From Ardenticatenaceae bacterium (GTDB lineage Bacteria; Chloroflexota; Anaerolineae; Promineifilales; Promineifilaceae): a stretch of DNA of 64,000 bases. The stretch lies in the NCBI GenBank assembly GCA_020634315.1, contig JACKBV010000019.1, positions 1 to 64,000 of the forward strand, read 5' to 3'. The notes under the pieces are model-generated. The model was not told the DNA's origin. It searched no databases and saw only the letters and a list, made by a program, of their open reading frames with translations. The translations under genes and the position numbers were made by a program. Below, piece after piece: positions 52,724 to 61,491 of this stretch (position 1 is the first letter of the stretch; each line of letters begins with the position of its first letter).

Positions 52724-53833
52724 ATGAATTCAATGTTGGGCGTCTTAGCACGCATTCCTCTGTTCCGGTTGTATCGGCAGTTTGGTTGGCCCAAAATGCT
52801 GCCGATCAACATCACCCTTTCCCCATCCCCCAAGTGTAATTCCCGCTGCCTGACCTGCAATATTTGGATGAAGCGCGAGAATGAGCTGAGCCTGGATGAA
52901 TGGGACAAGGTACTGGCTTCGTTAGGTGATGCGCCTTACTGGTTTACCATCAGCGGTGGCGAGCCGTTGATGTTTCCCGATATTGTGGAATTGACCAAAT
53001 TGGCTTACAAACATTGCAAGCCGGGCATCATCAATATCCCCACCAACGCCATTCTCAAGAGTGGGCCAGAACGCGTGCGTGAAATTTTGAAAACCTGCAC
53101 CGATTCGCAGCTCATTATCAATTTGTCGTTGGATGGGGTCGGTGAAAAGCATGATCACATTCGCGGCGTTCCCGGCAACTTTGAGAAGTTTGAGGAGCGT
53201 TTGCAGCAATATCTGGAACTGCGTAAGGAGTTTCCCAATTTGGCTGTCGGTATTCATTCGGTTGTTTCCGTATTTAGCGTGGGGCATCTGGATGAATTGA
53301 TTGCCTATGCTGACCAGTCGGGCGCAGATCAGTTTATCACCGAAATTGCGGAGCCGCGCGTGGAATTGGACACGGTTGGTTTGCCGATTACGCCAGATAA
53401 GGCGTCGTATCGGGCGGCCATTAACCAGCTAATTGCCTATGTGAACAGCAAACAGTACAAAGGGGTGTCGCGAATTACCGAAGCGTTCCGCCTGGAGTAT
53501 TATGATTTGGTGAAGCGCATTTTGGAGGAGCAGGATCAGGTGATTGGCTGTTATGCAGGCTGGGCAAGTGCGCAAATTTATGCGGATGGCACGGTTTGGC
53601 CTTGCTGTGTGCGTGCGGATGATTTGGGCAATTTGCGTGACTCCAATTATGACTTTAAGGAAATCTGGTTTGGGGAGAAGATAAAGGATGTGCGGCGTAG
53701 TATTGCCGCGAAGGAATGTCATTGCCCGCTGGCAAATGCTTCATACACGAACATGCTGCATGATATTCCGACTGTGACACGCGTGGGCATGAAGGTAATC
53801 ACGCCGGATGCGATTCAGGTGCGAGGTAAGTGA
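52724..53833 (+). CDS. Radical SAM protein with SPASM-like C-terminus
   Basis: Cluster motif C-x3-C-x2-C (CNSRCLTC) near residue 39, SGGEPLMF, INLSLDGVG, followed by CYAGWASAQIYADGTVWPCC and CHCPL near the end, likely ligating an auxiliary iron-sulfur cluster. Enzymes with this layout modify peptides, sugars or lipids (MoaA/PqqE group). It ends by overlapping the small Cys-rich gene. Its position between a glycosyltransferase and a small Cys-rich protein leaves the substrate open. Confidence 0.85.
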   Translation: MNSMLGVLARIPLFRLYRQFGWPKMLPINITLSPSPKCNSRCLTCNIWMKRENELSLDEWDKVLASLGDAPYWFTISGGEPLMFPDIVELTKLAYKHCKPGIINIPTNAILKSGPERVREILKTCTDSQLIINLSLDGVGEKHDHIRGVPGNFEKFEERLQQYLELRKEFPNLAVGIHSVVSVFSVGHLDELIAYADQSGADQFITEIAEPRVELDTVGLPITPDKASYRAAINQLIAYVNSKQYKGVSRITEAFRLEYYDLVKRILEEQDQVIGCYAGWASAQIYADGTVWPCCVRADDLGNLRDSNYDFKEIWFGEKIKDVRRSIAAKECHCPLANASYTNMLHDIPTVTRVGMKVITPDAIQVRGK

Positions 53834-54120
53834 TGGCGTTTGAATGGCTGAGCAAGTTTCATAAAGAGATGGAAAAGCCGGATAACTATGCGGAAAAGAC
53901 GCTGGCGCAGTATCGGTTGGGGATGAAGGCGAAGGGTTCGATAGCTGGCGTGCGTATTGCGGTGGATGCGGATGGGTGTGAAGCGTGTCGGGCGTTGGAT
54001 GAAACGGCCGTTTACCATCCCGACGACGCCCCACATTTGCCTTTGCCCACGTGCAGCAAAGGGCGACACTGCCAATGTGTGTATCGGCCGGTGATGACCT
54101 ATGAAACAGACAATTCGTGA
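53833..54120 (+). CDS. Small Cys-rich protein next to the radical SAM gene
   Basis: A 95-residue protein with cysteines grouped as GCEACRALD near residues 48-56 and CSKGRHCQC near 73-81, Pro-rich between, and a helical N-terminus. The ATG overlaps the radical SAM stop (TGATGG), with GCGAGG before it; GTG 53830 is an alternative. The four core Cys can form a zinc site. Possibly a metal-binding partner or substrate of the radical SAM enzyme; no precise family was recognised. Confidence 0.55.
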   Translation: MAFEWLSKFHKEMEKPDNYAEKTLAQYRLGMKAKGSIAGVRIAVDADGCEACRALDETAVYHPDDAPHLPLPTCSKGRHCQCVYRPVMTYETDNS

Positions 54121-54177
54121 GTTGCGCGGCAACGACGAATTGCATGAACGACAGTGGGAGATTATGGGAGTACAAAG

Positions 54178-54951
54178 ATGCTGACAAAGCTGTCAATTAA
54201 GTCGTTATATGCGCTGGCCCTGGCGGAAGGCGAAGGAGTGGGCACAGCTTATGAATATTTTGCCAAGCGCCTGGTGCTTGGCCCCTGGCTGGCGACAATG
54301 ACCCGGCCACAATCGTTGTTGATTGCCGGTTTACCAGAGAAGTATGGGGCGAGTTTGGATTTTTTGCAGGTGGCGGCGGAATTGGAAACGGCCGTTACCA
54401 TTGCTGATGATCGCCCGGCCGCCTTGGAGAAAGTGCAAAAAGCGGTAACGGCCGTGCAGGCTGACGGCTGGCTGCGCAACCTCTCTTTGCGTTTAGTTCA
54501 TGTTCACAGCATGGCCGCTATGGCCGAATTGGACGGGCCATTTGATTTAGCCTTTTCCTCAGAAGTCGTGCAGCGCCTGGCTGACCGCGCCACTTATGCA
54601 CAGCGCGTGCAGACCTTAGTGACCCATGCGGCAATTTTTACGCCCAATGCGGACAATCCGGCACACACCAATTTGAGCGGATTGTCTGGGCTGCGCCGCA
54701 ATCAGTTGGCGACGCTGCTGCGTCCTGCCTATGCGGTGCCTGCGCAAAAGCCGTATCGCTTCGGCTACATTGACATGCCCCCATTTCCCCCAGGCATGAC
54801 CCGCTCCGACGAGCAGCGCGAACAGGCGACAACTGGCGCGATGGAGGCTTTTGCCATGTGGGGATTAGCCTACTATGCACGTGCCGAGCGCCTTTTCCCG
54901 TTGGCATGGCGGCAGCGTCAATCCCATATTGTCTATGCTTTAGTTAACTGA
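54178..54951 (+). CDS. Possible SAM-dependent methyltransferase
   Basis: A 257-residue protein with a Rossmann-like pattern: hydrophobic SLLIAGLPEKYGASLDF (position of motif I, but without the usual acidic-glycine set), TAVTIADDRPAALEK, and FDLAFSSEVVQRL (motif IV/post II-like). The assignment is weak because motif I is degenerate. The ATG 54178 has GGGAG upstream; GTG 54154 would add eight residues. It follows the Cys-rich gene by 58 bp. Confidence 0.45.
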   Translation: MLTKLSIKSLYALALAEGEGVGTAYEYFAKRLVLGPWLATMTRPQSLLIAGLPEKYGASLDFLQVAAELETAVTIADDRPAALEKVQKAVTAVQADGWLRNLSLRLVHVHSMAAMAELDGPFDLAFSSEVVQRLADRATYAQRVQTLVTHAAIFTPNADNPAHTNLSGLSGLRRNQLATLLRPAYAVPAQKPYRFGYIDMPPFPPGMTRSDEQREQATTGAMEAFAMWGLAYYARAERLFPLAWRQRQSHIVYALVN

Positions 54952-55009
54952 TGAGAGGCAGATGGCGTACAGTGCCTGAGCGGGATACGCCATTTGTGCG
55001 GAGTGTTTG

Positions 55010-57271
55010 ATGAACTGGCTGCGTCAACGTGACAACCAAACTGCGCTGCTGTTGTTTTTGCTGTTAGCCTTGTTGTTCATGAATAAGGCATTGTTTCCCC
55101 CGGCGGGGCAGGTGTTGGGTGGCTATGACATGCACGGTTATTACACGGTGCTGCACGAGGCTGTGCGCAAGGCTGTGCATGAGGGGACGCTGCCCTTTTG
55201 GGACCCCTATCGCTTTGATGGTAATCCGCTGCTGGCGGATCCGCAGCAAAACGCCTTTTATCCGCCAGCCTGGCTTACGATTATTTTGCCGACTAATGTG
55301 GGCATTAGCTGGTATATGCTGCTGCATATCTGGCTGGCAAGTGTTGGCATGTATGCCTTTGTGCGGCGCATGGCTGGCAACAGCCAGGAAAGCTGGCTGC
55401 CGGGGCTGTTGGCCGGTGTGGCGTTTGCCTACAGCGGCTTGTTGGCGGGGCGCTTGTGGGCGGGACACAGCACGGTCTATGCAATTGATAGCTGGCTGCC
55501 GTGGCTGCTGTTGGCGCTGCATTGGAGTGTGCAGAAGGAACGATGGGAAACGGCCGTTCTCGCTGGCCTTCCCTTTGCTTTGTGTATCCTCGCGGGACAT
55601 TTGCCCTCATTTTTGTACATTGGACTGGCATGGGGCGCTTTTGCGTTGTATTTGTGGGTGGTGGGAAACGGCCGTCGCCTCTTGGTGGTGCGGCAGTCTG
55701 CCATCATGCTCATTGTTGGGTTAGCCCTTGCCACCATTCAATTAGCGCCCTTTGTCCAATTTAGCCTCGCGTCCTCGCGCGTTGCCGAAGCGGATTACGA
55801 ATTCGCTACCGATTATTCCCTGCCTCCAGCGCATCTCATCACGCTCATTGTGCCCGAATTTTTTGGTGAACCGACGCGCACCGGCTATTGGAGCGTGCCC
55901 ACCTTTGAAGAGCTGACCTATTACGCCGGAATTTTGGCGCTGCTCGGTATTCTCTTGGCGCTGCGCCGCCCTAACCGCTTAACCTGGTTTTATGTGTTGT
56001 TGATGGTCGGCGGCTTGTGGTTGGCGTTGGGTCGCTATGGCGTGCTCTACAAATTTGCCTTCGATTGGCTGCCGCCGTTTCGCCTGGTGCGTGCGCCGGG
56101 GCGAGCGGCATTTTTGTTTTTGACGGCGGCGACGGCTTTGCTCGGCCATGCCTTGACACAATGGATGACCGTCCCATTGGCGGAACGGCGAGAACAGTTA
56201 GCCAGCTATTGGCGCTGGAGCCTTTCTGTGTTTGGTGTCGCCTTGTTTGCGGCGCTGGCGGCGACCGGCGCGGTGTTTATGGCCGTGCATCCGACGGACA
56301 CAAGCGGCCGTTTGTGGCAGCAAATAGGCGGGTACAGCATTGCGCTGGTGATGGTGGTCGTTGGCGGCTCTTTGTTGTGGGCGTATTTGACGACGCCCGA
56401 TACGCGCCGTCGCCGTTGGTTTGGCGGCGCATTGCTGCTGCTCTCTGTTGCTGATATGTGGCTGTTCTCGTTCAAAATGGTGCGTTTGCAACCGATGGAG
56501 CCTGACGCGCTTTGGTTGGAGACGAAGGCCATGGTTGGCGATAGGGTGGAAAAGGTGCTGCCTTGGGCTGTGCCGGAGTTTAGCCAGAGCTTCTCCCTGT
56601 CGACAGAGGTGTACAGCATTTTTGGGTACGCTTCGATGCAGCCGGAGGACACGATTGCCCTGGCAAGTTCGGTGCCCGACCCACGTTCGTCGGCGTATGA
56701 TGTGTTGGGCGCGGCTTATGTGGTGTCGCCGGTGCCGCTAGACCAATTTACGGAGGGGGAACGGCCGTTAACCTTGGTCGAGCAAAGCAGCAATGCCTGG
56801 ATTTATCGGCGTGGGCGTGTGCTGCCAGTGGCGCGATTGGTGTATGCGGCAGAAGTGATTCCCGATGCGGAAACGGCCGTTGCCCGTGTCCACCAACCCG
56901 ACTTTGACCCGGTGACAACGGCCATTGTGGATACAGCGCCAACTTGCTCCTTGGGCGCTGCGCCGCCGACACCCGGCACGGCCGAAATTGTGGAAACCAA
57001 AGCCGGTTACTGGCGGATTCAAACGCAAAGCACAGCTCCCGCGCTGCTGCTGCTGGCCGAAAATGCGTATCCTGGCTGGCAAGTGACGGTGGATGGCACA
57101 GCGGCCGAGGGATTAAAGGCGTATACGGCCGTACGCGCCGTTTGCGTGCCAGCCGGGGAACATGTGGTGGAATGGCAATTTGAACCCACCATTTACTGGT
57201 TTGGTGGGGGGATCACGCTGGTGACATTACTGGCGTTGTTCGTCGCCCTTATCCGTTATAGAAAGCCTTAA
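55010..57271 (+). CDS. YfhO-family polytopic membrane protein
   Basis: Large membrane protein with about twelve helices in residues 10-480 and a C-terminal extracytoplasmic beta domain (ENAYPGWQVTVDG near 684) ending in a final membrane helix (GGITLVTLLALFVALI). The PFWDPYRFDGNPLLADPQQNAFYPP loop near the N-terminus is characteristic of YfhO proteins. In other bacteria these transfer sugars to teichoic acids from polyprenol phosphates. CGGAG precedes the ATG. It overlaps the convergent aminotransferase gene by 23 bp. Confidence 0.82.
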   Translation: MNWLRQRDNQTALLLFLLLALLFMNKALFPPAGQVLGGYDMHGYYTVLHEAVRKAVHEGTLPFWDPYRFDGNPLLADPQQNAFYPPAWLTIILPTNVGISWYMLLHIWLASVGMYAFVRRMAGNSQESWLPGLLAGVAFAYSGLLAGRLWAGHSTVYAIDSWLPWLLLALHWSVQKERWETAVLAGLPFALCILAGHLPSFLYIGLAWGAFALYLWVVGNGRRLLVVRQSAIMLIVGLALATIQLAPFVQFSLASSRVAEADYEFATDYSLPPAHLITLIVPEFFGEPTRTGYWSVPTFEELTYYAGILALLGILLALRRPNRLTWFYVLLMVGGLWLALGRYGVLYKFAFDWLPPFRLVRAPGRAAFLFLTAATALLGHALTQWMTVPLAERREQLASYWRWSLSVFGVALFAALAATGAVFMAVHPTDTSGRLWQQIGGYSIALVMVVVGGSLLWAYLTTPDTRRRRWFGGALLLLSVADMWLFSFKMVRLQPMEPDALWLETKAMVGDRVEKVLPWAVPEFSQSFSLSTEVYSIFGYASMQPEDTIALASSVPDPRSSAYDVLGAAYVVSPVPLDQFTEGERPLTLVEQSSNAWIYRRGRVLPVARLVYAAEVIPDAETAVARVHQPDFDPVTTAIVDTAPTCSLGAAPPTPGTAEIVETKAGYWRIQTQSTAPALLLLAENAYPGWQVTVDGTAAEGLKAYTAVRAVCVPAGEHVVEWQFEPTIYWFGGGITLVTLLALFVALIRYRKP

Positions 57272-58352
57272 TCGCGTTCGCTACCTGCGCTACATGCGCT
57301 TCTGGCATGGTTGGGTACATGGGCAGGGAGAGGATGCGTGCGGCGCAGTTTTCGGTGATTGGCAGGCTGTTTGCCCCATAGCCAAGATGGTCGTAGGCGG
57401 GTTGGTGGTGAACGGGCTGCGGGTAATGAATGGCTGTGCCAATGCCTTGTGCCTGCAAATGTGTGCGTAAAGCGTCGCGCTGCTCCGTTTGGATGACGTA
57501 GAGATGATAGACATGGCGGGCAAACGGCCGTTCCGCTGGCAGCGTCAGGGGCAAAGCCGCCAGCGCCTGTGCATATTGATTTGCCAGACGGCGGCGTGCC
57601 GCATTCATGCCATCCAGATAAGCTAATTTGACGCGCAGCAGTGCCGCTTGCAATTCATCGAGGCGGCTGTTGTAGCCGGTTGTTTCGCTGATATACCGTT
57701 GTTTCCAGCCATATTGGCGCAGCGCCAGCAGCCGTTCTGCCACTTCGTCATGGCGTGTGACCACTGCGCCACCATCCCCCAGCGCCCCTAGATTTTTTGT
57801 CGGGTAAAAGCTAAAAGCGGCGGCGTCGCCAAAGCTGCCAACTATTTTGCCATGATAGCGCGTGCCATGAGCCTGGGCACAATCTTCTAACACGTAGAGT
57901 TTGTGCTGACGCGCCAGGGCGAGGATGGGGTCAAGGTCGGCTGGATGGCCGTAAAGATGGACGGGGATGATCGCTTTGCTGCGCGGGGTGATGGCTGCTG
58001 CCAACAGGGCCGGATCGAGGGTATAGGTGTCAGGCTCGATGTCTACGAAGACGGGCGTGGCTCCGGCAAGTTCAATGGCGGCAATCGTGGCAACGGCCGT
58101 ATGCGCTACTGTAATCACTTCATCGCCAGGCCCCACTCCCAGGGCACGCAGCCCCAACAAAATGGCATCCGTGCCGGAAGCGACGCCGACGGCGTGTTCG
58201 ATGCCGATGTAGGAGGCGAATTCTGCTTCAAAGGCGCTGACTTCTTCGCCTAAGATGTACCATCCGCTGGCGATGGCTTGGGAAACGGCCGTGTCCAATT
58301 CGGCTCGTAAGGCTTCATACTCTGCTTTCAGGTCAACAAATGGGATATTCAT
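57249..58352 (-). CDS. DegT/DnrJ/EryC1/StrS-family sugar aminotransferase
   Basis: PLP-dependent aminotransferase acting on nucleotide sugar 4- or 3-keto intermediates. Motifs: IPFVDLKAEYEAL at the start, GVASGTDAILLGLRALGVGPGDEVI, EDCAQAHGTRY, and FSFYPTKNLGALGDGGAVVT with the PLP Lys. The 367-residue length is normal. The ATG 58352 is chosen because the frame to 58418 runs through the upstream gene's end. It is the last gene in a minus-strand unit of glycosyltransferase, epimerase and aminotransferase. Confidence 0.9.
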   Translation of the reverse strand: MNIPFVDLKAEYEALRAELDTAVSQAIASGWYILGEEVSAFEAEFASYIGIEHAVGVASGTDAILLGLRALGVGPGDEVITVAHTAVATIAAIELAGATPVFVDIEPDTYTLDPALLAAAITPRSKAIIPVHLYGHPADLDPILALARQHKLYVLEDCAQAHGTRYHGKIVGSFGDAAAFSFYPTKNLGALGDGGAVVTRHDEVAERLLALRQYGWKQRYISETTGYNSRLDELQAALLRVKLAYLDGMNAARRRLANQYAQALAALPLTLPAERPFARHVYHLYVIQTEQRDALRTHLQAQGIGTAIHYPQPVHHQPAYDHLGYGANSLPITENCAARILSLPMYPTMPEAHVAQVANAIKAFYNG

Positions 58353-58414
58353 GGTCACAAATTTAGAGGTTGGAGGCCAAGAATGAAATAGTACGGAATC
58401 CCCAAGCCCCAGAC

Positions 58415-59416
58415 TCAAATATAATGTGCTAAATGCTCTTGATAATAGGCCAGTGTCCGCGCCAGCCCTTCGCGCAGGCTGATTTGTGGCTGCCAGCCCA
58501 GTTTGCTGCGAATTTTGCGATAATCGCCATAAAAATCGCCAATATCAATTCGTTTGCGGTCGGGTGGGAAGGGAACGATTTCGTAACTGCCACGGCCGTT
58601 TATTTCGATCATCATCTCCGCCAGATTGACAAGATTAATCGGGTCATCGCTGCCCAGGTTGTAAATCTGGCCGTTAGCTGTGTCATGCATCGCAACCAAC
58701 AGCAGCACATCCACCACATCATCCACATAATTGAAATCGCGCACCTGCAAGCCATCGCCAAAAATTTTCAGCGGCTCCCCTTCAACAAGTTGGCGAATCC
58801 ACCAGCCAATGAATGTTTGGCGGGCATCTTTGACGCGCATGCGGGGGCCATACGTATTGGTCAGGCGCAGCGATACCGTTTTTAACCCATACACATTGTG
58901 GTAGACAATGTGATACCACTCTCCCGCCATCTTATTAATGCCATTCACGTCTACCGGTTGCAAAGGATGGCGCTCATCGACAGGTAGATACTCCGGTTTG
59001 CCATAAATTTGGCGTGTGCTGGCAAAGACAATGTTTGCGTCGGGGTTGTTGTGGCGGCACGCTTCCAGAATCGAAAGCTGGCTGCGGGCGTTGATTTCCA
59101 GGTCAGTGTACGGGTCAACCATGCTGTCCGTGTGGCTGACCTGCCCGGCCAGATTGAAAATGTAATCTTGCCCCTGTACCAGATAACGCATCCCATGTTC
59201 ATCACGCACATCGGCGATGTTGACACGCACCTGTTCCCGTATGCTATGAACGTTGAAGAAATTGCCGCCATATTCAGGGATGAGCGAGTCAACCAGCAGC
59301 ACATCTGCACCAAGATGGGCCAGGCGATGGGCTAAGTTAGAGCCGATAAATCCCAACCCGCCGGTGATGAGCACATGTTTGCCGCGAAAATGGTCTGTGA
59401 AAGATGGCATTGCCAT
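58415..59416 (-). CDS. Nucleotide-sugar epimerase/dehydratase (extended SDR)
   Basis: GGLGFIGSN Rossmann motif near residue 19 and NTYGPRMR, RDFNYVDDV and GQIYNLGS motifs of UDP-glucose epimerase-type enzymes. In the place of the Y-x3-K catalytic pair the sequence reads VNGINKMAGEW, that is Lys with Asn at the Tyr position, so the active site differs from typical epimerases. It has 333 residues. It shares its transcript with the aminotransferase (62 bp gap) and is likely to prepare the keto-sugar for it. Confidence 0.82.
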   Translation of the reverse strand: MAMPSFTDHFRGKHVLITGGLGFIGSNLAHRLAHLGADVLLVDSLIPEYGGNFFNVHSIREQVRVNIADVRDEHGMRYLVQGQDYIFNLAGQVSHTDSMVDPYTDLEINARSQLSILEACRHNNPDANIVFASTRQIYGKPEYLPVDERHPLQPVDVNGINKMAGEWYHIVYHNVYGLKTVSLRLTNTYGPRMRVKDARQTFIGWWIRQLVEGEPLKIFGDGLQVRDFNYVDDVVDVLLLVAMHDTANGQIYNLGSDDPINLVNLAEMMIEINGRGSYEIVPFPPDRKRIDIGDFYGDYRKIRSKLGWQPQISLREGLARTLAYYQEHLAHYI

Positions 59417-59509
59417 AAAGATTTCCTACCGCTAGCGATTTGTGATGATGAAAATTCCAGCCTTCTCGTATCTGCACAGCCTGTTTTGACGCGATACCGA
59501 GCCGCGTAC

Positions 59510-60265
59510 TTACTGATTGCCGATCACCGAATACTGACTGTTTCTCTGCAAATGTTCCTTGTGCAGCACTAAACGCACCCATAGTTTGCTCAGGTCATAG
59601 GCGACACGAGCCAGGCGGCGAAAGTTGAAGAACTGCGATTTGCCGTAAGCACGGTGGAAGTGATGCACCGGTGTTTCTGCCAGACGGAAGCCGGCATCTT
59701 GCACTTTTTTCATCATTTCTACGCAAATGACACCGCTATCGGCCGTTAACTCCACTTTGTCAAAGATGGAGCGGCGCATCAAGCGAAAGTCACAATCGAC
59801 ATCTTTCAATTTGAGGCGAAAAACGAGTTTGATGAAATATTGGTAGAGACGGCCGATTATGATTCGGTGCAAAGGATCATGCCGTTCAATTTTCCACCCA
59901 TTGATAAAATCAACGTCGTCCGATGCCAGTTGTGCCAGATTCTTTAATTCACGCGGATCATATTGTGCGTCCCCATCAGTATAGAAAATCCACTCTTTTG
60001 TGGCATGGGCAAAACCGGAGCGCAGTGCGCCGCCATAGCCACGATTCTTTTGATGGTGAACCACGCGTACCTCATTTGGGTAAATACGTGCCAGTTCATC
60101 CAGAAGAACGGCCGTATTGTCTTTACTGCCATCATTGATAATGATGATTTCATAATCATCGGTCAATTCACGCAGCGTGAGCAGAACGGTGATGACCATG
60201 CTCGGAATGGTACCGGCATCATTGTAAGCCGGAAAAAAAGCTGAAATGCTCATGTTATACGTCAT
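59510..60265 (-). CDS. Family 2 glycosyltransferase (dolichyl-phosphate-sugar synthase-like)
   Basis: GT-A fold: ISAFFPAYNDAGTIPSM, EIIIINDGSKDNT, FYTDGDAQYDPREL with DGDAQ metal motif, and DVDCDFRLMRRS. The catalytic set matches polyprenyl-phosphate sugar transferases, but without the C-terminal membrane helices. The ATG 60265 has GGAG at proper spacing. Last codons are part of a small repeat (GGTGATCGGCAATCAGTAA) giving a VIGNQ tail that matches the end of the isopentenyl phosphate kinase. Confidence 0.85.
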   Translation of the reverse strand: MTYNMSISAFFPAYNDAGTIPSMVITVLLTLRELTDDYEIIIINDGSKDNTAVLLDELARIYPNEVRVVHHQKNRGYGGALRSGFAHATKEWIFYTDGDAQYDPRELKNLAQLASDDVDFINGWKIERHDPLHRIIIGRLYQYFIKLVFRLKLKDVDCDFRLMRRSIFDKVELTADSGVICVEMMKKVQDAGFRLAETPVHHFHRAYGKSQFFNFRRLARVAYDLSKLWVRLVLHKEHLQRNSQYSVIGNQ

Positions 60266-60552
60266 GATGAAACTCCGGTGTCGTCTGTTTTTTTGCCGAG
60301 GGCGAGGCTGGTTAAACTCAATGATAAATGATGCCGGATGAGCCAATTGGCTTTGAAAAAGCAGGTGAATAATTGCTTTTGCTGCATTGCTCAATTAGTG
60401 CATCAATACCACAACTTACATCTATCATTTGCGTGTTGTTGCGGTCAAGGTAAATTTGTCGCCGCACTGCCCTCATCATTTACTGCCTTGTGCATATTGC
60501 ATAGATGGTCTGTCTCTTTTCAGTTTCATAACGGCGTCAAATATAGTCAAAT

Positions 60553-60582
60553 TTGGGAGAAAGTGCTACCTGCGGGTACAAT
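60553..60582 (+). promoter_or_regulatory. Promoter for the polyprenol monophosphomannose synthase gene
   Basis: TTGGGA (60553-60558), 18 bp, TACAAT (60577-60582). The start codon GTG at 60619 would have about 30 bases of leader. The 353 bp between 60266 and 60618 hold nothing else recognisable. Confidence 0.45.
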
Positions 60583-60618
60583 CAAGTCTTTACCATAACG
60601 CTAAGTAGAGAAAGAATT

Positions 60619-61350
60619 GTGAAAGTAATTATTGTTATACCAACTTACAATGAAGCGAATAACTTGCCAGCCATGGCAGAGGCGATTTTTGGTTTGCCGT
60701 TGGATGATTTGCATCTGATTATTGTGGATGATAATTCTCCTGATGGAACCGGGAAAATTGCTGATGATTTGGCGGCGGCACATCCGGAACACATGACTGT
60801 GATGCATCGTGCGGGCAAATTGGGGTTGGGCACAGCTTATGCATCTGGCTTCCAGGTAGCCCTGGCGCAGGGGGCGGATGTGGTTGTGCAAATGGATGCT
60901 GATTTTTCGCATTCACCAGAATATATCCCGCAAATGGTCGCTAACTTGCAGAATTATGATGTGGTCATTGGTTCACGCTATGTGGAGGGGGGCGGAACGG
61001 ATGAGCGTTGGTCCTGGTGGCGTTATTTGCTCTCCTGGTGGGCAAATCAGGTGTATACGCGTCTGATTTTGGGAGTGAAGGTGCAAGATGCCACGGCCGG
61101 ATTTAAGGCGTTTCGCCGTCGTGTCTTGGAGGCCATTGATTTCACGCAGGTGGTGAGTAATGGCTATGTCTTTCAGGTGGAAGTCGCTTATTTGTGCCAG
61201 AAGTTGGGCTTCAACATGCAGGAAATCCCCATCTATTTTGAAGATCGGCGTATTGGCCGCAGCAAAATGGATGTGCCGGTGAAGATTGAAGCGGTGTGGC
61301 GCGTATGGCAAATTCGCTGGCGTTACCGGGGAGTACGACGACTACAATAG
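60619..61350 (+). CDS. Polyprenol monophosphomannose synthase-like glycosyltransferase
   Basis: Transfers mannose from GDP-mannose to a lipid carrier in known relatives. IVIPTYNEANNLPAM, IIVDDNSPDGTGK, VVQMDADFSHSPEYIP (DxD) and GSRYVEGGGTDERWSWWR are hallmarks of the DPM1-type GT2 enzymes. The GTG 60619 is chosen because the upstream frame overlaps the -10 box region and the protein begins at the first strand. 243 residues, no membrane helix, as in DPM1-type short forms. GDP-mannose dehydratase follows. Confidence 0.87.
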   Translation: MKVIIVIPTYNEANNLPAMAEAIFGLPLDDLHLIIVDDNSPDGTGKIADDLAAAHPEHMTVMHRAGKLGLGTAYASGFQVALAQGADVVVQMDADFSHSPEYIPQMVANLQNYDVVIGSRYVEGGGTDERWSWWRYLLSWWANQVYTRLILGVKVQDATAGFKAFRRRVLEAIDFTQVVSNGYVFQVEVAYLCQKLGFNMQEIPIYFEDRRIGRSKMDVPVKIEAVWRVWQIRWRYRGVRRLQ

Positions 61351-61422
61351 ATGCAAATGGGTGAGCGGTAAATCGGGTAAATGTTGTTACCGCTTATTGA
61401 TCGCCGCTTTCCCTACGGCCGT

Positions 61423-61451
61423 TTTACCGGGTAGTGATGCTGGGTTATAAT
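61423..61451 (+). promoter_or_regulatory. Promoter of the GDP-mannose dehydratase gene
   Basis: TTTACC (61423-61428), 17 bp, TATAAT (61446-61451). The repeat palindrome ACGGCCGT (61415-61422) abuts the -35 directly; it is one of very few copies outside genes. Confidence 0.6.
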
Positions 61452-61491
61452 TCGGCCGTACCCATAGACCATTGACAAAGAGGAAGAAAAT

